From Sphingopyxis sp. (GTDB lineage: Bacteria > Pseudomonadota > Alphaproteobacteria > Sphingomonadales > Sphingomonadaceae), in the NCBI RefSeq assembly GCF_016704835.1, contig NZ_JADIZJ010000002.1:124001-188000 (forward strand): a DNA stretch of 64,000 nt. Direction: 5' to 3'. A program made the translations under genes and the position numbers. This document shows, in pieces, positions 61,137 to 64,000 of this stretch. Each line of letters begins with the position of its first letter. The stretch's first letter is position 1. The notes below the pieces were generated by a model. The model searched no databases. It saw nothing but the letters and a program-made list of their open reading frames with translations, and was not told the origin of the DNA.

Positions 61137-62276
61137 ATGGGTGTGATGGAACGGGTAAAGACCCCGGCGGCAAAGCAGCGGGAGGCGAAAGCGGCGCCCG
61201 TCGAACTACCGCTCGACAGCATCCTGCAGGGCGATTGCATCGAAATGATGCGTTCGCTGCCCGCCGCGTCGATCGATATGATTTTCGCTGATCCGCCGTA
61301 CAACCTCCAACTCGGCGGCGACCTCCATCGTCCCGACGGCAGCCAGGTCGATGCGGTCAACGATGAATGGGACAAGTTTGACAGCCTCGCAACCTATGAC
61401 CGCTTCACCCATGCTTGGCTGGCCGAAGCGAAGCGGATCCTGAAGCCCGGCGGCAATATCTGGGTGATCGGCAGCTACCACAATATTTTCCGCGTCGGCG
61501 CAGCGCTGCAGGATCAAGGTTATTGGATCCTCAACGATATCGTGTGGCGCAAGGCGAACCCGATGCCCAATTTCAAGGGCACCCGCTTTACCAACGCGCA
61601 TGAGACCCTGATCTGGGCGTCGATGGGCGAGAAAGCGCGCTACACCTTCAACTATCGCGCCATGAAGACGCTGAACGACGAATTGCAAATGCGCAGCGAC
61701 TGGCTGATCCCGATCTGCGGCGGACAGGAGCGGTTGAAAAAGGGCGGGACCAAGGTTCACCCGACGCAGAAGCCCGAAGCCTTGCTCTATCGCATCCTGC
61801 TCGCTTGCTCGAACCCCGGCGACGTCATTCTCGACCCCTTCTTCGGGACCGGCACGACCGGTGCCGTCGCGAAGCGGCTGGGGCGGCATTTCATCGGGAT
61901 CGAACGCGAGGATGACTATATCGCTGCCGCGCTGGAACGCATCGAAATGGCGCTGCCGCTGGACGAGAGCGCGGTCAAGACGATGATGGCGCCGCAAGCA
62001 GCGACGCGCGTCGCGTTCGGCATGCTGGTTTCAGACGGCCTGATTGCGCCGGGAACGCAGCTCACCGACGCCAAGCGGCGCTGGAGGGCGAAAGTTCGCG
62101 TCGATGGCAGCCTTGACTGCGAAGGCCAGCCCGCGGGGTCGATCCACAAGGTCGGCGCGGCGGTGCAGGGCGCGCCGAGTTGCAACGGCTGGACCTTCTG
62201 GCATGTCGACGACGGCAAGGAATTGCGCGTGATCGATGCAGTTCGGCAGGATTGGTTGCTGGCCAACGAGGCTTGA
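61137..62276 (+). CDS. ccrM: CcrM-type GANTC adenine methyltransferase
   Basis: A 379-residue beta-class N6-adenine DNA methyltransferase that methylates adenine in GANTC and, in alphaproteobacteria, is tied to the cell cycle. The catalytic motif is DPPY at residues 52-55 in MIFADPPYNLQLGG; the AdoMet motif is FGTGT at 236-240 in LDPFFGTGTTGAVA. The ~80-residue C-terminal domain after residue 290 (VAFGMLVSDGLIAPGTQLTDAKRRWRAKVRVDGSL...GWTFWHVDD) is the CcrM-specific DNA-binding part. ATG at 61137 is preferred over 61146. It is an orphan methyltransferase: no restriction gene is nearby. Confidence 0.96.
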   Translation: MGVMERVKTPAAKQREAKAAPVELPLDSILQGDCIEMMRSLPAASIDMIFADPPYNLQLGGDLHRPDGSQVDAVNDEWDKFDSLATYDRFTHAWLAEAKRILKPGGNIWVIGSYHNIFRVGAALQDQGYWILNDIVWRKANPMPNFKGTRFTNAHETLIWASMGEKARYTFNYRAMKTLNDELQMRSDWLIPICGGQERLKKGGTKVHPTQKPEALLYRILLACSNPGDVILDPFFGTGTTGAVAKRLGRHFIGIEREDDYIAAALERIEMALPLDESAVKTMMAPQAATRVAFGMLVSDGLIAPGTQLTDAKRRWRAKVRVDGSLDCEGQPAGSIHKVGAAVQGAPSCNGWTFWHVDDGKELRVIDAVRQDWLLANEA

Positions 62277-62287
62277 TCTTGCTCACA

Positions 62288-62375
62288 TTGTCATTGCGAC
62301 AAGCGAAGCGACGCGGCAATCCAGAGTAGGCGTAAACCGCTCCGGACGGCTTCGCTCTGCTCGTCATGACGATTA
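62288..62375. repeat. Dispersed repeat element between ccrM and folP
   Basis: TTGTCATTGCGACAAGCGAAGCGACGCGGCAATCCAGAG at 62288-62326 and an inverted-like end CGGCTTCGCTCTGCTCGTCATGACGA at 62346-62371. This is the layout of alphaproteobacterial intergenic palindromic repeats starting GTCATTGCGA...GCAATCC. It fills most of the space before folP. Confidence 0.65.
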
Positions 62376-62385
62376 GGAGATGCCG

Positions 62386-63516
62386 ATGTTCCGACCGCTA
62401 ATCAAACCCGACTTCGGCAATGCATCCGCAGCTGCAAGCATCTATTGCCGCCCGACCTGCTTCATCGATCGACCGCACGAACTCGACGACGATTGCTTGC
62501 GGATTGCCGACACGATGCTGTGGTTTGCCGCTTGGCATATCAGTTTGCGCGATGGGGCCAGCGTCAAAGCGGCGGTGGTGAACGTGGCCGAATGGGCCGA
62601 CTGGATCGCGGCGATGCCCGACCGTTTGGCGCAGGCAGCAACCGCGCAGCGTATCGCGGTTCTGCGGGTGCGCGGCGCGTTGCAGCTGGGCGAACGCACG
62701 GTGCGGTTGAACGAGCCGCAGTTGATGGGTATCCTCAACGTCACCCCCGACAGCTTTTCCGACGGCGGCAAACATGTCGATGCCGAAGCGGCGGCTGACG
62801 CGGGCTTTGCGATGGCAAGCGCGGGGGCAGCGATCATCGATGTTGGCGGTGAATCCACCCGCCCGGGCGCGCCGCTGGTCTGGGATGGCGACGAGATCAA
62901 GCGCGTCGAAGGCGTCGTCGCGGCGCTTTCGCGGGGCGGGGTTGCGGTATCGATCGACACGCGCAAGGCCGCGGTGATGGAGGCGGCGCTCGCCGCCGGT
63001 GCGCGGATCGTCAACGATATCTCCGCGCTGCGTTATGACGACCGCGCGATGGATGTGGTCGTGCGCGCGGGGTGTCCGGTCGTGCTGATGCATGCGCCAT
63101 CGGCAAAGAGCGATCCGCACGACGGCGGTGCATATGCGCATATCCTGTTCGACGTGTACGACATGCTCGCCGCGCGGGTATCAGCGTGCATCACGGCGGG
63201 GATCGATCCCGCCCGGATCATCGTCGATCCCGGGCTGGGATTCGGCAAAAGCGTCGCGGACAATCTGGCGCTCATCAACGGCCTTGCCCTGTTTCACACA
63301 TTGGGCTGCCCGATCCTGTTCGGGGCCAGCCGCAAGCGGATGATCGGTGCGCTCGACAATGAGGCACACGCCGACCAGCGGCTCGGCGGCACGGTCGCGC
63401 TGCATTATCAAGCGGCGGCGCAGGGCGCGCAATTGCTGCGCGTCCATGACATCGCCGAGAACCGGCAGGCGCTGCGCATGTGGCGCGGGCTGCGCGACGC
63501 GGCGCTCACCGGCTGA
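62386..63516 (+). CDS. folP: Dihydropteroate synthase
   Basis: A 376-residue enzyme that joins p-aminobenzoate to dihydropterin pyrophosphate, the sulfonamide target. The synthase barrel starts at about residue 110: LMGILNVTPDSFSDGGKHVD, then IIDVGGESTRPGAPLV, VSIDTRKAAVMEAAL, RIVNDISALRYD and ILFGASRKRMIG. The first ~105 residues are an extension not found in the E. coli enzyme. AGGAG (62375-62379) abuts the first ATG (62380) and is well spaced for the second (62386), which I use. Confidence 0.93.
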   Translation: MFRPLIKPDFGNASAAASIYCRPTCFIDRPHELDDDCLRIADTMLWFAAWHISLRDGASVKAAVVNVAEWADWIAAMPDRLAQAATAQRIAVLRVRGALQLGERTVRLNEPQLMGILNVTPDSFSDGGKHVDAEAAADAGFAMASAGAAIIDVGGESTRPGAPLVWDGDEIKRVEGVVAALSRGGVAVSIDTRKAAVMEAALAAGARIVNDISALRYDDRAMDVVVRAGCPVVLMHAPSAKSDPHDGGAYAHILFDVYDMLAARVSACITAGIDPARIIVDPGLGFGKSVADNLALINGLALFHTLGCPILFGASRKRMIGALDNEAHADQRLGGTVALHYQAAAQGAQLLRVHDIAENRQALRMWRGLRDAALTG

Positions 63517-63603
63517 GGCGCGCCGAGGCAACCCTCGCCGAACTCCCGCGTATCTCCGGAGACCACGGGCGCCAGCGCGGCGTCAATCCCCACAGGAGAT
63601 ATT

Positions 63604-63987
63604 ATGCAACTTCCCTCCGGCTCGCATGTCGCCGTCGCCGACGGCACCCAGTTTCAGCTATTCCGCAACAGCGGCACCGAACAGGAACCGAGCCTGAAAG
63701 CGGTCGACCTGCCGACAAGCGATGAATCGGCGCACAACGCCGGACAGGGCGATTCTCCGCGCCAGAATGAGGAAGCGGGCCATGCTGCATCGGTCGCGTC
63801 GGCTTTGAATGCCGCGGTGCTGTCGAACAAGATCAAGGATCTGGTCGTGATTGCCGATCCCAGCACGCTGGGCGAGATGCGCAAGCAGTACCACAAGTCA
63901 TTGGAAGCGGCGTTGGTCGGCGAGATTGCCAAAACGCTGACCAGCCAGTCGACCGACGATATTTTGAAATCGATCGCGAACGCCTGA
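63604..63987 (+). CDS. Host attachment protein-like (AtsE/DUF family)
   Basis: A 127-residue protein resembling the 'protein required for attachment to host cells' family. MQLPSGSHVAVADGTQFQLFRNSGTEQEPSLKAVDLP at the N terminus, SNKIKDLVVIADPSTLGEMRKQYHKSLEAALVGEIAKTLTSQSTDDILKSI at the C terminus. The middle is hydrophilic. The true role outside plant-associated bacteria is unknown. ATG follows AGGAG. It ends 13 bp before the window edge. Confidence 0.82.
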   Translation: MQLPSGSHVAVADGTQFQLFRNSGTEQEPSLKAVDLPTSDESAHNAGQGDSPRQNEEAGHAASVASALNAAVLSNKIKDLVVIADPSTLGEMRKQYHKSLEAALVGEIAKTLTSQSTDDILKSIANA

Positions 63988-64000
63988 CGGGTCTAGAGGC

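Noticed and set aside
1..64000. CRISPR array, tRNA or rRNA genes, insertion sequences
   Set aside because: No regularly spaced repeats, no cloverleaf-like sequence with a GTTCGA-type T loop, and no transposase motif were found by eye. tRNA-Trp was specifically looked for before secE and not seen.

Overview
The window looks like chromosomal DNA from a high-GC alphaproteobacterium, most likely a sphingomonad (Sphingopyxis-like). The genus is inferred from gene content and style: a CcrM-type GANTC methyltransferase beside folP, a secE-nusG-rplK-rplA block, a five-step hut pathway with hutF and hutG, short host-attachment and stress proteins, and many ATGA-coupled operons. I saw no rRNA, tRNA, CRISPR array, prophage or intact insertion sequence.

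Layout. 0.3-2 kb: a coupled TetR-AraC regulator pair. 2.3-11.5 kb: an envelope/secretome cluster with a lipoprotein, an M13 peptidase, a duplicated-domain secreted protein, LprI-like and PliG-like small proteins, an M1 aminopeptidase fused by an apparent frameshift to a CPBP membrane protease, a decayed second CPBP gene and two small exported proteins. 11.7-17.1 kb: a periplasmic aldehyde oxidoreductase operon (paoABC-like) with its molybdenum-cofactor helpers XdhC and a MocA-like cytidylyltransferase on the opposite strand. 17.4-26.1 kb: a stretch rich in gene decay (AraC regulator, thioredoxin-reductase-like flavoprotein, PRC-barrel protein, mannose-1-phosphate guanylyltransferase) interleaved with intact genes for a hybrid histidine kinase, a large catalase, a Crp/Fnr regulator and two small proteins. 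26-32.4 kb: a GT4 glycosyltransferase and a likely stress cluster (SRPBCC protein, Zn-alcohol dehydrogenase, SDR, DUF1810, YCII). 33-34.3 kb: a secreted SH3-metallo-beta-lactamase protein.

34.4-41.6 kb holds the complete histidine utilisation system: hutIHGU on one strand and hutF-hutC on the other, sharing a perfect 18-bp palindrome between them. 41.7-52.9 kb: a class A penicillin-binding protein, an AlkC/AlkD-like DNA alkylation repair protein, a tripartite RND efflux operon with divergent TetR regulator, and a GPH-type MFS transporter. 53.1-56.5 kb: secE, nusG, tesB, rplK, rplA and a terminator. 56.6-64 kb: ccmAB, a small zincin, a pterin dehydratase, two membrane proteins, ccrM, folP and a host-attachment protein.

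The signals I rate highest are seven GANTC sites packed into about 150 bp directly upstream of the GANTC methyltransferase gene, the one-base lesion that fuses the M1 and CPBP genes, and the cluster of decayed genes between 17 and 26 kb. I did not find a clearly new multi-gene defence or mobile system.
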